DNA from: Oscillospiraceae bacterium
GTDB lineage: Bacteria > Bacillota > Clostridia > Oscillospirales > Oscillospiraceae
Assembly: GCA_017458825.1 (NCBI GenBank)
Contig: JAFSZX010000006.1
Span: 1-48,794 of the forward strand
DNA length: 48,794 bases
Direction of reading: 5' to 3'
Each line of letters starts with the position of its first letter. Position 1 is the first letter of the stretch. The notes beneath the pieces were generated by a model. It was not told the DNA's origin. It was given only the letters and a program-made list of their open reading frames with translations, and ran no database searches. Below are positions 22,501-30,977 of this stretch, one piece after another. Position numbers and translations under genes: made by a program.

Positions 22501-25384
22501 GAAGCGTGCGGCCGCTGAAATGGTAACTCTTGCTGGCAAGGGCAAAACCGTAGAGCTGTGCGGTGGTGGCGATCACCCGGGTATTGCCGTTCACCGCGGC
22601 GGAGGGCGTCCAGTAGTTGGGCGAATCGTTGACGATCCGTCCGCTCACACTGCTTCCCACGACGGTATCATAGCCGCTGTAGCTGTTGATAATGGAGATA
22701 TCCGCGTAATCCGCCGACTGGGCGCCGCCCACGAAGCCGCCGACCTCACCGCTCAAGCCGCCCAGATCCGGCAGGGCTACGGAGGACTGCACCGTCACAC
22801 TGCCGTGCTTATCCTCGGTGCCGTGGATATGTCCCACCATACCGCCGAAATAATTGCCGCCGGTACGGCTCATACTGCCGGCGTAGAGACAGCCGGTCAT
22901 GGTGGCGCTGGCGCCGTAATGCACCCAGCCGATCAGTCCGCCGGCAAAACCCGCGGCGCTGCTGCCGCCCACGCTATCGACGGAAAGACTCGCCTGCGAG
23001 GCGCAGTTGTAAAGCGTCACAGTCGCGTTTCCATCCGCGTTACCGATAAGTCCGCCTGCACGGGCGGCGGAGGTAACGGTCACATCGTCCGTCACGCGGA
23101 CGTTGGTCATCTCCAGCGTACCGCTGGCGTTACCCACCACCGCGCCTGTACGCACCGCACCGGTGATGCTGCTGTTCGCAACGGTCAGGTCGCGGATCAC
23201 CGCGTCGCCGACCGTGGTGTTGAAAAAGCCCGTGCCGGTTTCTTCGGCGGAGCTGACGGTCAAGCCGGAGATTGTATGACCGGCACCGTCAAAGGTTCCG
23301 GCAAAACCGTTGATCCCGCTCCACGTACCCACAGAGGCGATATCCGCCGTCAAGCGCACCGTTTTGCCGGCATAGCTGTCGCCCGCGTTGACCGCTTCGG
23401 CAAACGCCAGCAGCGCCGCCTTATTGGAGATCTCCTCATAATCGGGAGTGGTGCTGAACGCCTTCAGCGCAGGTACGCCGTCTTCGGGGAACGCCCAGTA
23501 GGCGTTATTCAGCAAATGGCTGGCGCGCGCCGCCAGACCGGAAACGTCGCCGTATGCCTCGGTGTTGCCGGTCCAATCATCGTCAAAGCGGTTGAAGGAA
23601 CGCGTCAACGCGCCGACCACCTTGTCCGCCACCGTGCAGCAGTTGGAAATACTGTAACTGCGCGTAGGCGCTGTGATGGTAGGTACGGTACTGCGCTGAT
23701 CGGCAAAGGTGCCGAGTATGCCGCCGGTGACACTGCCGGTGAGGGTACCGGCACTGCAGCAATCGCTGATGGTGGCAAAGCTGTTGACGCCGCCGTCCAT
23801 CACGTCGCCCAGAATACCGCCTGCCACGCCCAGCCCGGCGTCAACCGTGCCGGTAAAGAGGCAGTGGGAGATCGCGGAATACGGATGCTGTGCCACGCCG
23901 ACTACACCGCCGGCCGCCAGCGCTCCGTTGCTGGGGGAAAGCTGGACCGTTGCCTCGCTCCAGCAGGTGCTCACTATGGCGCCGTCCGCGGAGCCGTTGT
24001 ATTTTCCGATCACGCCGCCCACCTGCTGATAGCCACGCACCAGCACGTCGGACGCCACGTGGACGTTTTTCACCTGCGCACTGCCGCGCATACGACCCAC
24101 GGCGCCGCCGACGAACACGGCGTTGCTGGTGATCGTGCTATGACGCAACGTCAGATTTTGCAGTGTACCGTCCAGCATGGCAACGAATCCGGCGGGATAG
24201 CTGCCGGATGTGGGATCGGCGGAGTCAACAGAAACGCTGACTCCAGAAACCGCATAACCGGCGCCGTTAAACGTGCCGGCAAAGGGACGGCTCGCGGAGC
24301 CAAGCATCGGCCAGTCACCCCAGCCGGACAGATCCATGTCCTTATTGAGCTGGAGCGTGCGGCCGCTGAAATTGTAGCTCTTGCTGGCAAGGGCAAAACC
24401 GTAGAGCTGTGCGGTGGTGGCGATCACCCGGGTGTCGCCGTTCACCGCGGCGGAGGGCGTCCAGTAGTTGGAATCGTCGGCAACGCATCCGCTGGCGGTG
24501 CTGCCAACAACGGTGTTATAGCCGCTGTAACTGTTGATCAGCGAGATATCCACGTAATTCGCCGCTTGGGAACCGCCCACGAAGCCGCCGATCTGACCGC
24601 TCAGGCCACCCAGACTCGGCACAGCTACGGAGGATTGCACCGTCACACTGCCGCGCAACGCGTCGGTCCCGTGGATATGTCCCACCATACCGCCGAAATA
24701 ATTGCCGCCGGTACGGCTCATACTGCCGGCGTAGAGACAGCCGGTCATGGTGGCGCTGGCGCCGTAATGCACCCAGCCGATCAGTCCGCCGGCATAACCG
24801 CCGGCACTGCTGCCGTTAACCGCGGCAATGGCAACGCTTGCCTGGCAAGCGCAGTTATACAGGGTCACCGTGGCGTTTCCGTCCGCATTACCGATCAAGC
24901 CGCCGGCACGGGCGCCGGAGGTAACGGTCACGTCGTCCGCCACGCGGACGTTGGTCATCTCCAGCGTACCGCTGGCGTTACCCACCAACGCGCCGGTGCG
25001 CTGTGCGCCGGTAACGGTGCTGTTTTTGATCGTCAGATCGAGGATCACCGCGCCGGAAGCGGTGGTGTTGAAAAGACCCGTACCGCTCGTGCTGTCACTG
25101 TTTACAAAAATGCCGGAAAGGGTGTGTCCCTGTCCGTCAAACGTGCCGGCAAAGCCGTTCACGCCGTCCCACACGGCGTCCTTCGGGGCGGTGATATCCG
25201 CCGTCAGGCGCACCGTTTTACCGGCGTAGCTGTTGCCGGCGTTGGCACTCTGGGCAAATGCCGTCAATTCCTGCCACGTGGCGATATCGGTGCTGTCCGC
25301 CACCGCGGCGTCAGCGCATATCGGCGCGAAGCAGGAAAGAAGCACAGCAAATGCCGCAAGCAACGATAAGCATCTGTGTTTCAT
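19517..25384 (-). CDS. Giant secreted GLUG-repeat protein fused to an MBL-fold hydrolase domain
   Basis: A 1955-residue exoprotein. Order: signal peptide (MKHRCLSLLAAFAVLLSCFAP...); two tandem blocks of GLUG-like repeats forming a predicted right-handed beta-helix, each opening with AGKTVRLTADI and GTFDGxGHTxSG (to about 1260); a two-copy Y-L-G(F/Y) module (about 1270-1490); an MBL-fold domain with His1540-Ser-His-Met-Asp-His1545, GGDGD and LHHGSN metal-site motifs; and a C-terminal domain (about 1775-1955) shared with the 25606-29121 protein. No LPxTG or membrane anchor is visible. Likely an extracellular hydrolase displayed on an adhesin-like stalk; substrate unknown. ATG 25384 follows GGGAGGA. 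Last gene of the promoter C operon. Confidence 0.85.
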   Translation of the reverse strand: MKHRCLSLLAAFAVLLSCFAPICADAAVADSTDIATWQELTAFAQSANAGNSYAGKTVRLTADITAPKDAVWDGVNGFAGTFDGQGHTLSGIFVNSDSTSGTGLFNTTASGAVILDLTIKNSTVTGAQRTGALVGNASGTLEMTNVRVADDVTVTSGARAGGLIGNADGNATVTLYNCACQASVAIAAVNGSSAGGYAGGLIGWVHYGASATMTGCLYAGSMSRTGGNYFGGMVGHIHGTDALRGSVTVQSSVAVPSLGGLSGQIGGFVGGSQAANYVDISLINSYSGYNTVVGSTASGCVADDSNYWTPSAAVNGDTRVIATTAQLYGFALASKSYNFSGRTLQLNKDMDLSGWGDWPMLGSASRPFAGTFNGAGYAVSGVSVSVDSADPTSGSYPAGFVAMLDGTLQNLTLRHSTITSNAVFVGGAVGRMRGSAQVKNVHVASDVLVRGYQQVGGVIGKYNGSADGAIVSTCWSEATVQLSPSNGALAAGGVVGVAQHPYSAISHCLFTGTVDAGLGVAGGILGDVMDGGVNSFATISDCCSAGTLTGSVTGGILGTFADQRSTVPTITAPTRSYSISNCCTVADKVVGALTRSFNRFDDDWTGNTEAYGDVSGLAARASHLLNNAYWAFPEDGVPALKAFSTTPDYEEISNKAALLAFAEAVNAGDSYAGKTVRLTADIASVGTWSGINGFAGTFDGAGHTISGLTVSSAEETGTGFFNTTVGDAVIRDLTVANSSITGAVRTGAVVGNASGTLEMTNVRVTDDVTVTSAARAGGLIGNADGNATVTLYNCASQASLSVDSVGGSSAAGFAGGLIGWVHYGASATMTGCLYAGSMSRTGGNYFGGMVGHIHGTEDKHGSVTVQSSVALPDLGGLSGEVGGFVGGAQSADYADISIINSYSGYDTVVGSSVSGRIVNDSPNYWTPSAAVNGNTRVIATTAQLYGFALASKSYHFSGRTLQLNKDMDLSNWGDWPMLGSASLPFAGTFNGGDHTLSGLYVSASSGSHSDETLRAGFVADLSGTVRNLTVSDSRFVSDAYFGGAVAGRVLGGTVQSVRVSDTVCVQAYNQAGGVAGSMNNGAAISNCLCQARVVQTGTGDVPGGIVSTVRQTGNTIAHCLFSGSIRGASSIGYAGGIAGWVAGSAGVTVSDCVSTGTYTGASNYGGAIGSASGSYTINSSYVSHTTKYVGSANPGSATGSAYYPSAWQLKGTGVCANLDSAYWTLAADKLPVLKSFSDVPSIEETPMMSRESIAGVPAASAAYAVNYTIDGRFELGIYGRHYYYGTTGAYSKYTAYLSELKTAGFTLYEGGDVCSTTKDNIYTAVLVKGSICAVVSAWEISDNAQIHVTIRPITDGKIWNGEELFAGVNTQGWSASAVDYGGDTYVKTFTGKTLNQYNTLCSGLVSGGYTLVAGNGSGLYGKVYTRSYQKGDLTLTATYSIGKGEIRLSATRGEALSPHLNDQATWAADNTRYESTLLIRPAMTAEGVEGENSFIIRLKNGHFLVNDGGVPNEAINVVETLEHLTPKGQIPVVEGWFVSHSHMDHVGVLYQLYRNPALCQRIRVDGVYFSDPNLMTYGLSAEPSVQRDALYVLCADQLKTSGGSATPVYRNYTGERYYFSDISVDIIMSQEQIPLSEYSGDLNDSSTWICLNIDGDKVLLGGDGDLGGKARILTYYSTADMTVTMRSSLHHGSNEAIEFIDHCPTTTILYACTPGHWDGTSSASANQYLYSKSQEQIYQDVETVYTFPYTVGSYAEPVDISAYRSGAYTAPSASGKVFAGWYWDPTYDVPVSKTVTEGYAFAKFADADVLTVKTQRDLKEYSDGKRKLRIVTSVDSMDYKEVGFILTYHNSAGAEKTVKASSTVVYQSLQGYINETTQETYLPTAFSPESIRFCAFKLVASSSLVNSNLSGIAAQPYWITADGTTVYGATSTGLKFVPSGLQDATGWDPDFLLGD
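22421..24790 (-). repeat. Long direct repeat of about 1.85 kb period inside the giant gene
   Basis: Segments 22421-22935 and 24285-24790 are near-identical over hundreds of bases, with matched landmarks 1848-1851 bases apart (for example 22841 and 24689; 22551 and 24402). They encode equivalent parts of the two GLUG blocks. DNA identity well above that needed to keep the protein fold points to recent duplication or gene conversion. Confidence 0.85.
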
Positions 25385-25418
25385 TCGTGTGTCCTCCCTT
25401 TGGTCAGGTGCGTATGGA

Positions 25419-25456
25419 ACCGCGGGAGGCAAGGCGCTTGCCTCGCCCCCCGCGGT
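25419..25456. other. Strong hairpin between the 38-residue peptide gene and the giant gene
   Basis: ACCGCGGG and CCCGCGGT close a GC-rich inner pairing (GGCAAGG with partial partner). There is no T run on either side, so this looks like a stabilising or processing element within the operon, not a terminator. Confidence 0.55.
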
Positions 25457-25464
25457 ATATTGGG

Positions 25465-25581
25465 TCAGTCCTCCAGCTCGAAATCAGGATCTACGTTGCC
25501 TACGCCGTCGGAAAGCGTGACAATGTCGTTGAGCACTTCCCATTCGATCTCGATCTCAGGTGTTTTATAAAGCAATTTCAT
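25465..25581 (-). CDS. Small 38-residue peptide of a YxxP...(I/V)xxxS family
   Basis: A short frame with a good ribosome binding site (GAGGTG, 7 bases before ATG 25581), beginning MKLLYKTPEIEIEWEVL and ending DPDFELED. It has no hydrophobic signal. It lies 24 bases after one giant exoprotein gene and 80 before the next, in the same transcript. Tyr5-x-x-Pro8 and IVTLS (20-24) align residue for residue, offset by one, with the 42-residue peptide at 30978-31106. The last residues (DPDFELED) resemble the very end of the downstream giant protein (DPDFLLGD). Function unknown. Confidence 0.7.
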   Translation of the reverse strand: MKLLYKTPEIEIEWEVLNDIVTLSDGVGNVDPDFELED

Positions 25582-25605
25582 TACGTTTCACCTCATTCCA
25601 AATAA

Positions 25606-28600
25606 TCAGTTAAACTGAATGCCGCTGAAGGTTTTGCCCTCGACGATAACGCCATCCGCCGTTTTCCAGTAGGGCTGGACGGAGATACCGGCGCCGTTCT
25701 GCGCTACCACCGCGTCGCTGGCTACCAGACGGAAGGCGATGAAGCGGATGGACTCAGCGGAGAATTCGTCCGCGGGATGATAGTCCACGGAGGTAGACGG
25801 ATCGGTATAACCTACCAAGATCGCATACGCAGTCGTAGCGCTGGCGGTGACGGTTTTCTCCTCGCCGGAGGCGTTGTTGTAGGTGATGTGGAAACCCACC
25901 TCTTGATAATCCATAGAGTCAACGGAGGTGACGATACGCAGACGCGTCTTGTCGTCGGAGGTCTTTTCAAGTCCCTTCTGGTGCTTGACGCTCAACACAT
26001 TCTCGTCCACGAACTTGGCAAATGCCGAGCCGGTGTAGTCGGACGCCACGGGGGTGGTGAACTCAGCGTCGGCATACCAGCCGCCGAACACCTTGCCCGT
26101 GGGAATGTCGTCCTCGGGCGCGGTGGCGCCGGTACGTGTCAGCAGATTGCTGGTGTCGGCTTCCGTGCCGGTCTTAAAGCTCTTCAACTGCGGCGTGGCA
26201 TCCTCCATAGCCGCCCAGTAGTTCTCATAGTCCAGCGCGGAGGCGTTCAGACGGGCGTTGGCGCCGGTCAACTGTGCCGCGGTCAGAGCCTCGACTTCGC
26301 CGTCGAACGTGATCTCATGGGGGTACTTACCCAGCAATCCGTTGGTGGTATCGCTCTTGGCGTCGTCGCAAACGGTATCCCGCGCGTAGCTGTCGGTGAT
26401 GGAGCCGGTGAGATGGGCAGTAGCCTCGCTGTCCGTAAGACCCAGGAAAGCGCCCACCTGTCCGCCGGGCGCGGTCACCGTGCCGGTGATCAGCGTGTCG
26501 CTGATCGTCACGGTTCCCTGTCTGGCGCCCGCAATGCCGCCCGCATAGGCGTTCTTCGTTGCGATGACGCTGCCGTCCATCAGGAAGTGGGACACCACCA
26601 GTATGCCGGTGGCATTCACGATGCTTCCCACGACGCCGCCGATATACGGCGTTTCGCCTTCCTCAGAAATTCTGTTGACCGTGCCGCCGAAGCGGGAGTT
26701 GGTCACGGTGGCGGTATAGGCGAGGCGGATGGCGCCGATCATGCCGCCGAGGATATTTGAGTTGTCGTCAGTGTACACCTTCACCGTAGCGGTAACGTTG
26801 GCATCGGTAATGGTCAGTGCCTGGTTCTGGGTGCCAACCACGCCGCCTACGTCATAGCCGCCGTTGGGGGCGGTGACGGTAGCGGAATCCGTCAGACCGT
26901 TGATGGTGGCGGCTGCCGCCACAAAGCCGATGACGCCGCCCGTACGGGCCCACCCCGACGCCATGGTGCCGGTGACCGTACCGGTGGAAACGGCGTTCGT
27001 GATATTGACGGCTCTGGCGCAGTTGCCGATGATGCCGCCCACACGCTCGGCGCCTTCCACCGAACCGCCGAAGCTGCAATCCGTAATGGTCGTGGTGCCG
27101 GCGATGATGTTGCAGCCCAGAATACCGCCCACATAGCCGCTGGTGCTGGAAACCGCACCGTTGAAAGCGCAGTCCGTGATGGTAGCGGTGTCCTCCGCGC
27201 AGCCTACGATACCGCCGACCTGCGGATTGACGCCGCTGACGGTCACGTCGGAGCTGACGGTCACGCCGCTGACAGTGGCGCTCTCCTTGATATCACCCAC
27301 CACCGCGCCGATGCGGGAAACGTTGCTCACGCTGTTGTCGGTGTGGAAATAGCTGTCAGCCAAGGTGAAGTTCCGGATGGTGCTGCCGCTGCCCACCAGT
27401 GCGAAGAGGCCCGCGCCCACTGCATCGTGGCTGGGTACGTACGCGCCGGAAACGGTGTAATTATTCCCCTCGAACGTGCCGAGGAAGTAAGGCGCCGCCT
27501 CGTTGGCGCCCAGGGCGGTGTCCTGTCCGATCATGGGCCAAACGGTCAGAGCGGAGGGGTTGCCGGAGGCCACCGCCGCGTTTACACCCGCCGCGTTGAG
27601 CGCGATATTGTTGTCCAGCTCAAAAGTATTGGACCGGAAGGTGGTCCACTTGGACATGCGGGCGATGGCGTACAGTTGCTGCGCCGTGGTAACGTGATAC
27701 GTCTGGGCGCCGACGTTGTTGTCATTGGCGACAAGATTCACAGCCCAGATGCTGTTGGTCGCGCTCTGCGTGCCGTTTGCAGCAGCGGCAAAAAGGAGGT
27801 TCTGCGCCGTACCTGCCGTGGTATGGCAGCGCAGAGCAACGCAGTTCGTGGCAGTAGTGGTGAAGTTGTTTGCCGGACGACCCATGAGGGCGCCGAGCTG
27901 ACCCAACGCCACCACGTCGGCGGAGCTGAAGCAATCCGTCATCGTCAGTACGTTGGGTGTGGCGACGGCGTCGGCATTATACGTAGCACCCACCAGACCG
28001 CCCGCCTGGTTGCCCGTGGTATGCACCGTGCCGAAGGTTTCGCACCGGGTGAGGGTGACGGTACCGCTGGACGCCTGGCCCACGATACCGCCGATGACGG
28101 CAGGGCCGCCGGCGCCGGTCAGGTCGCCGTTGAAGACGCAGTCGCTGATGTCGGCGGCGGAGGCAATGCCCAGAATGCCGCCGGCGTTGTTACGCGCGCC
28201 GGTCAGGTTGGCGTTGATTTTGCCGGTGAAGGAGCAGCCGCTGACGACCACCTGGGTGCCGTAGCCGCCGATGCCGCCCACCGCCTCATGGGCGCCGTTG
28301 ATGGTGGCGTCCACGGTGCAGTTTGTCACCTGCATACGGTTGGCGGCGACGCCGCCGTTTTTACCGAAGATACCGCCCACGCAGCGCCCGGCGGAGATGG
28401 TGCCGGTAAAGCTGCAGCCGCTGATGGTGCGGGCAAAGTTGCCGTTCGTACGACCCACGATGCCACCCACGCCGATCGCCGCGCTGATTCCGGTGCTTAT
28501 CGCGTTGGTGGCGGAGGGGTTCTGAATGGTGATATCCGCGTCCACCGAGCAATTCTCAATGGTCAACGCGTTAAGGCTGGCGCCCACGAGACCGCCGATG

Positions 28601-29121
28601 CTGCCGGCACCGTTGTCGGAGGTGTTGGTGAAAGAGCCGTTTACAATATGCACGTTGCTGACGGTGAGCAGACCGTTGCTGTAGTGGCTACCCACCAGCA
28701 GGCCCTGCCGCGCATCCACATTTGTATAACTGCTCGTCAGAGAGTAGTTCTCCAGCGTCAGGTTGCGGATCACCGTGCCATTGCCCACGATATTAAAGAA
28801 TCCGAGGTTTCTGCTCGCCGCAGACCGCGACAGGTTGAGGATCTTGTGACCCTTCCCGTCGAAGGTGCCTCTGAAGTCGCAGTCGGTTGCGTTTTTGCCG
28901 ATACCGACAAAGCCGGGAACGCCCGACATATCGATATCCGCCGTCAGGACGATCAGTTGTCCTGCATAGTTGGCGGTCTGGGAAGCCGTGGCAAATGCCA
29001 CCAGCTCCTGCGCCGTGCCGATGGACACGTCCGGCGTTTCATCCGCCATGGCGGTCAGCGGTGTGACCAGCGTCAGCACCATTACCACCGCAAGAAAGAC
29101 GGATAACAGTTTTTTCTTCAT
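25606..29121 (-). CDS. Giant secreted GLUG-repeat surface protein
   Basis: A 1171-residue exoprotein. Signal peptide MKKKLLSVFLAVVMVLTLVTPLTAMA; an entry segment (TAQELVAFATASQ..., VLTADIDMSG, GTFDGKGHKI); about sixteen GG(I/L/V)(V/L/I)G turns with NCxxxG-type GLUG repeats to about residue 1000, predicted to form a long beta-helix; then a C-terminal domain (about 1005-1171: GWYADAEF, AFAKFVDENVL, LRIVTSVDSMDYQEVGF) homologous to the end of the 19517-25384 protein. No catalytic domain is seen, so it is probably adhesive or binds glycans. ATG 29121 follows GAGGAGGAG. First gene of an operon under promoter C. Confidence 0.85.
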   Translation of the reverse strand: MKKKLLSVFLAVVMVLTLVTPLTAMADETPDVSIGTAQELVAFATASQTANYAGQLIVLTADIDMSGVPGFVGIGKNATDCDFRGTFDGKGHKILNLSRSAASRNLGFFNIVGNGTVIRNLTLENYSLTSSYTNVDARQGLLVGSHYSNGLLTVSNVHIVNGSFTNTSDNGAGSIGGLVGASLNALTIENCSVDADITIQNPSATNAISTGISAAIGVGGIVGRTNGNFARTISGCSFTGTISAGRCVGGIFGKNGGVAANRMQVTNCTVDATINGAHEAVGGIGGYGTQVVVSGCSFTGKINANLTGARNNAGGILGIASAADISDCVFNGDLTGAGGPAVIGGIVGQASSGTVTLTRCETFGTVHTTGNQAGGLVGATYNADAVATPNVLTMTDCFSSADVVALGQLGALMGRPANNFTTTATNCVALRCHTTAGTAQNLLFAAAANGTQSATNSIWAVNLVANDNNVGAQTYHVTTAQQLYAIARMSKWTTFRSNTFELDNNIALNAAGVNAAVASGNPSALTVWPMIGQDTALGANEAAPYFLGTFEGNNYTVSGAYVPSHDAVGAGLFALVGSGSTIRNFTLADSYFHTDNSVSNVSRIGAVVGDIKESATVSGVTVSSDVTVSGVNPQVGGIVGCAEDTATITDCAFNGAVSSTSGYVGGILGCNIIAGTTTITDCSFGGSVEGAERVGGIIGNCARAVNITNAVSTGTVTGTMASGWARTGGVIGFVAAAATINGLTDSATVTAPNGGYDVGGVVGTQNQALTITDANVTATVKVYTDDNSNILGGMIGAIRLAYTATVTNSRFGGTVNRISEEGETPYIGGVVGSIVNATGILVVSHFLMDGSVIATKNAYAGGIAGARQGTVTISDTLITGTVTAPGGQVGAFLGLTDSEATAHLTGSITDSYARDTVCDDAKSDTTNGLLGKYPHEITFDGEVEALTAAQLTGANARLNASALDYENYWAAMEDATPQLKSFKTGTEADTSNLLTRTGATAPEDDIPTGKVFGGWYADAEFTTPVASDYTGSAFAKFVDENVLSVKHQKGLEKTSDDKTRLRIVTSVDSMDYQEVGFHITYNNASGEEKTVTASATTAYAILVGYTDPSTSVDYHPADEFSAESIRFIAFRLVASDAVVAQNGAGISVQPYWKTADGVIVEGKTFSGIQFN

Positions 29122-29281
29122 ATGATCTCCTCCTCATATAAACTTCCTGTTTCATTGTGCTGTTTGCCGATGAAAAAAGTATTTGCCGTCAGGCGCCTCG
29201 CGCCGGAAAGTTACTGTTTGAATACGCTTTTATTCCATTTCGCACGGTGTGCGGAATGAAGGGTATCCTCGTTCTCTGTCT

Positions 29282-29344
29282 ATTTTATCAAACAACATTC
29301 AACTTTTTCTATAATTATATTGCCTCGTTTTATAAATATATTGC
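29282..29344 (-). promoter_or_regulatory. Tandem-repeat promoter C (giant exoprotein operon)
   Basis: Minus strand from 29344: repeat 1 GCAATATATTTATAAAACG, repeat 2 GCAATATAATTATAGAAAA after exactly 21 bases, AGAAAA at the -35 position, 17 bp, extended -10 TGATAAAAT (TAAAAT at 29282-29287). The gene starts 161 bases downstream, so a longer leader is expected here than at the other three sites; 29122-29281 shows no gene. Confidence 0.85.
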
Positions 29345-29394
29345 TTTTTGTGCCAAATACAGCACTGTTACGGCGGATCCGACAGGCAAAGCAG

Positions 29395-29414
29395 AGCGGT
29401 AAGTTGCGGAATCG
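29395..29414 (-). promoter_or_regulatory. Distal 20-bp motif upstream of promoter C
   Basis: Minus-strand CGATTCCGCAACTTACCGCT begins 70 bases before repeat 1. It matches the promoter D copy at 16 of 20 positions while the 50 bases between motif and repeats are not alike. It ends 8 bases from the M81 stop codon. Confidence 0.65.
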
Positions 29415-29421
29415 GCTGCAT

Positions 29422-30942
29422 TTACCGCGCCATCCCCCTGCCTTTGACCTGCACCGGAGCCGCATCGTCACAGGAGGCGTTTTGGTTAAACGGGTACAGT
29501 GAATGGGGCAGTTTGGAAAACGGCAGCTCCTCCAGCTTGGAGGTAGCGGCGCCCTGCGTGTCCACCATGCAGATCTCGCTTACCAGCGGCGTATACGCCG
29601 CACGGAACGACGTGCAAGCCTTGACTACCACCAACTGGCAGAAATTGATCTCCACGCCGAAATGCCTGAATAACTGTGGGTCGCCGGTGTTGCCCATCGC
29701 CTGACAGACCACCACGTCGCAGTTCCCCACCTGCAAGTGCGCCGTTTTGCCCACGTGGACCATCACCTTGTGCATGGCAGGACCTTCCAGGCGGAAGTTC
29801 CCGTCGTGCAAGGAACAGACAAGCGCCTCCACCTCTACGCTCCGCGAACGGAGCTTATCCCGCGTGGCGCCCAGCGTCATGCGGATCCGCGCCCCTACGC
29901 CGGCGGCGAACGCCGCGTCTACCGCGGGGCGGTCGATCATCACAAAGGCGGTTTGCGGCTGGTGCTCACGGCGAAGCACCGCCTCCAGCACGGCGGCGTT
30001 GTCACCGGCGGCGCCGGCATTGGTAGAGTCGGAAAAATCCACCGCCAGCACCGGCTTGCCGTCCGTCACAGCCAGTGCTTTATCGATCACGTCCTCGATC
30101 GGACACAGGTCGGTACGCATCTCCCGGCGCAGATCGAACGTATCGCGTGCCAGACGGTCCGCCTCTTTGAGCGCCACGGCGCTGTCCTTTGCCACGGCGA
30201 TCACCGTGCCGCCGCCCTCTTTCACATCCAGCCAGGGCTGCATCTGGAAAATGCTGTAATCCTCCAGCACTTTTTCTTTCACCAGCGCACGCGCCTTGCA
30301 GACCAGCTCGCCGAATTTGCCGGTCTCTGTGGTATAGCTGCTGGCGGGAATGATCATCGGCACACAGGCGCGCGCCATATAGAGGTCACGCTCGCCCTGC
30401 ATGGCGCGAATCGCCAACCGGGCGGCGCGGTATCCGGTCTGGTACAGATCTACGTGGGGGTACGTCTGGTAGCCGCACAGGAAATCCGCGCTGCGGAACA
30501 TCTTCTCCGTCACGTTGGCGTGCAGGTCCAGCGACGCGGCGATCACCGTGTCGGCGCCGGCTAACGAACGGACGGCGGCAAGTATGGTGCCGCAAACGTC
30601 GTCATCTTCGGTGGATTGGGTGGCTCCGTGCATAGATACCAGCACACCGTCCGCCGGCAGATACTGCTTCAAGTATCCGCGCAGCTTGTCCATAAAATGT
30701 TCCAGCACGCTCTGGCGGACAGGTCCGTTGGCGATGGCGCGCATCGCGTAACACGGTACTATTTCCGCGCCCGCCTCCTCCAGCGCCGTGAACATGCCGT
30801 TCAGCGCCAGAGCGCCGCCGCGAACCGCCTGGCGCATCTGCTGACCTTCCAGGACGCTACCGTGCAGGTAGTCCTCCATCTCGCTGACAACCGGACAAAA
30901 GGAATTTGTCTCCTGGTTGAATTCAAATACAAGTACTTTCAT
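29422..30942 (-). CDS. M81-family metallopeptidase (MlrC-like)
   Basis: A 506-residue zinc hydrolase of the microcystinase C group. N-terminal EFNQETNSF (about residues 7-15), SMHGATQSTEDDD with a metal His, SLDLHANVT and GYQTYPHVDLYQTG are the family's conserved metal-site segments; the C-terminal half carries DFSDSTNAGAAGDNA. No signal peptide, so it would act on an imported small peptide or amide. ATG 30942 follows AAGGAGCG. It is the last gene of the promoter D operon, after two importer permeases and a small peptide gene, which hints that it processes the imported compound or that peptide. Confidence 0.87.
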   Translation of the reverse strand: MKVLVFEFNQETNSFCPVVSEMEDYLHGSVLEGQQMRQAVRGGALALNGMFTALEEAGAEIVPCYAMRAIANGPVRQSVLEHFMDKLRGYLKQYLPADGVLVSMHGATQSTEDDDVCGTILAAVRSLAGADTVIAASLDLHANVTEKMFRSADFLCGYQTYPHVDLYQTGYRAARLAIRAMQGERDLYMARACVPMIIPASSYTTETGKFGELVCKARALVKEKVLEDYSIFQMQPWLDVKEGGGTVIAVAKDSAVALKEADRLARDTFDLRREMRTDLCPIEDVIDKALAVTDGKPVLAVDFSDSTNAGAAGDNAAVLEAVLRREHQPQTAFVMIDRPAVDAAFAAGVGARIRMTLGATRDKLRSRSVEVEALVCSLHDGNFRLEGPAMHKVMVHVGKTAHLQVGNCDVVVCQAMGNTGDPQLFRHFGVEINFCQLVVVKACTSFRAAYTPLVSEICMVDTQGAATSKLEELPFSKLPHSLYPFNQNASCDDAAPVQVKGRGMAR

Positions 30943-30977
30943 CGTTTCGCTCCTTACGCCGGGGGGCTTTACCGCCT

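Noticed and set aside
22403..25369. Long open frame (about 988 codons) on the plus strand opposite the giant GLUG gene
   Set aside because: It has no ribosome binding site and a His/Ala/Arg/Gly-rich composition typical of an antisense frame of GC-rich repeats. The minus-strand frame has a signal peptide, domains and a proper start.
27343..29106. Plus-strand open frame of about 590 codons opposite the second GLUG gene
   Set aside because: Antisense shadow; no start signal, no domain, and the minus-strand gene is complete.
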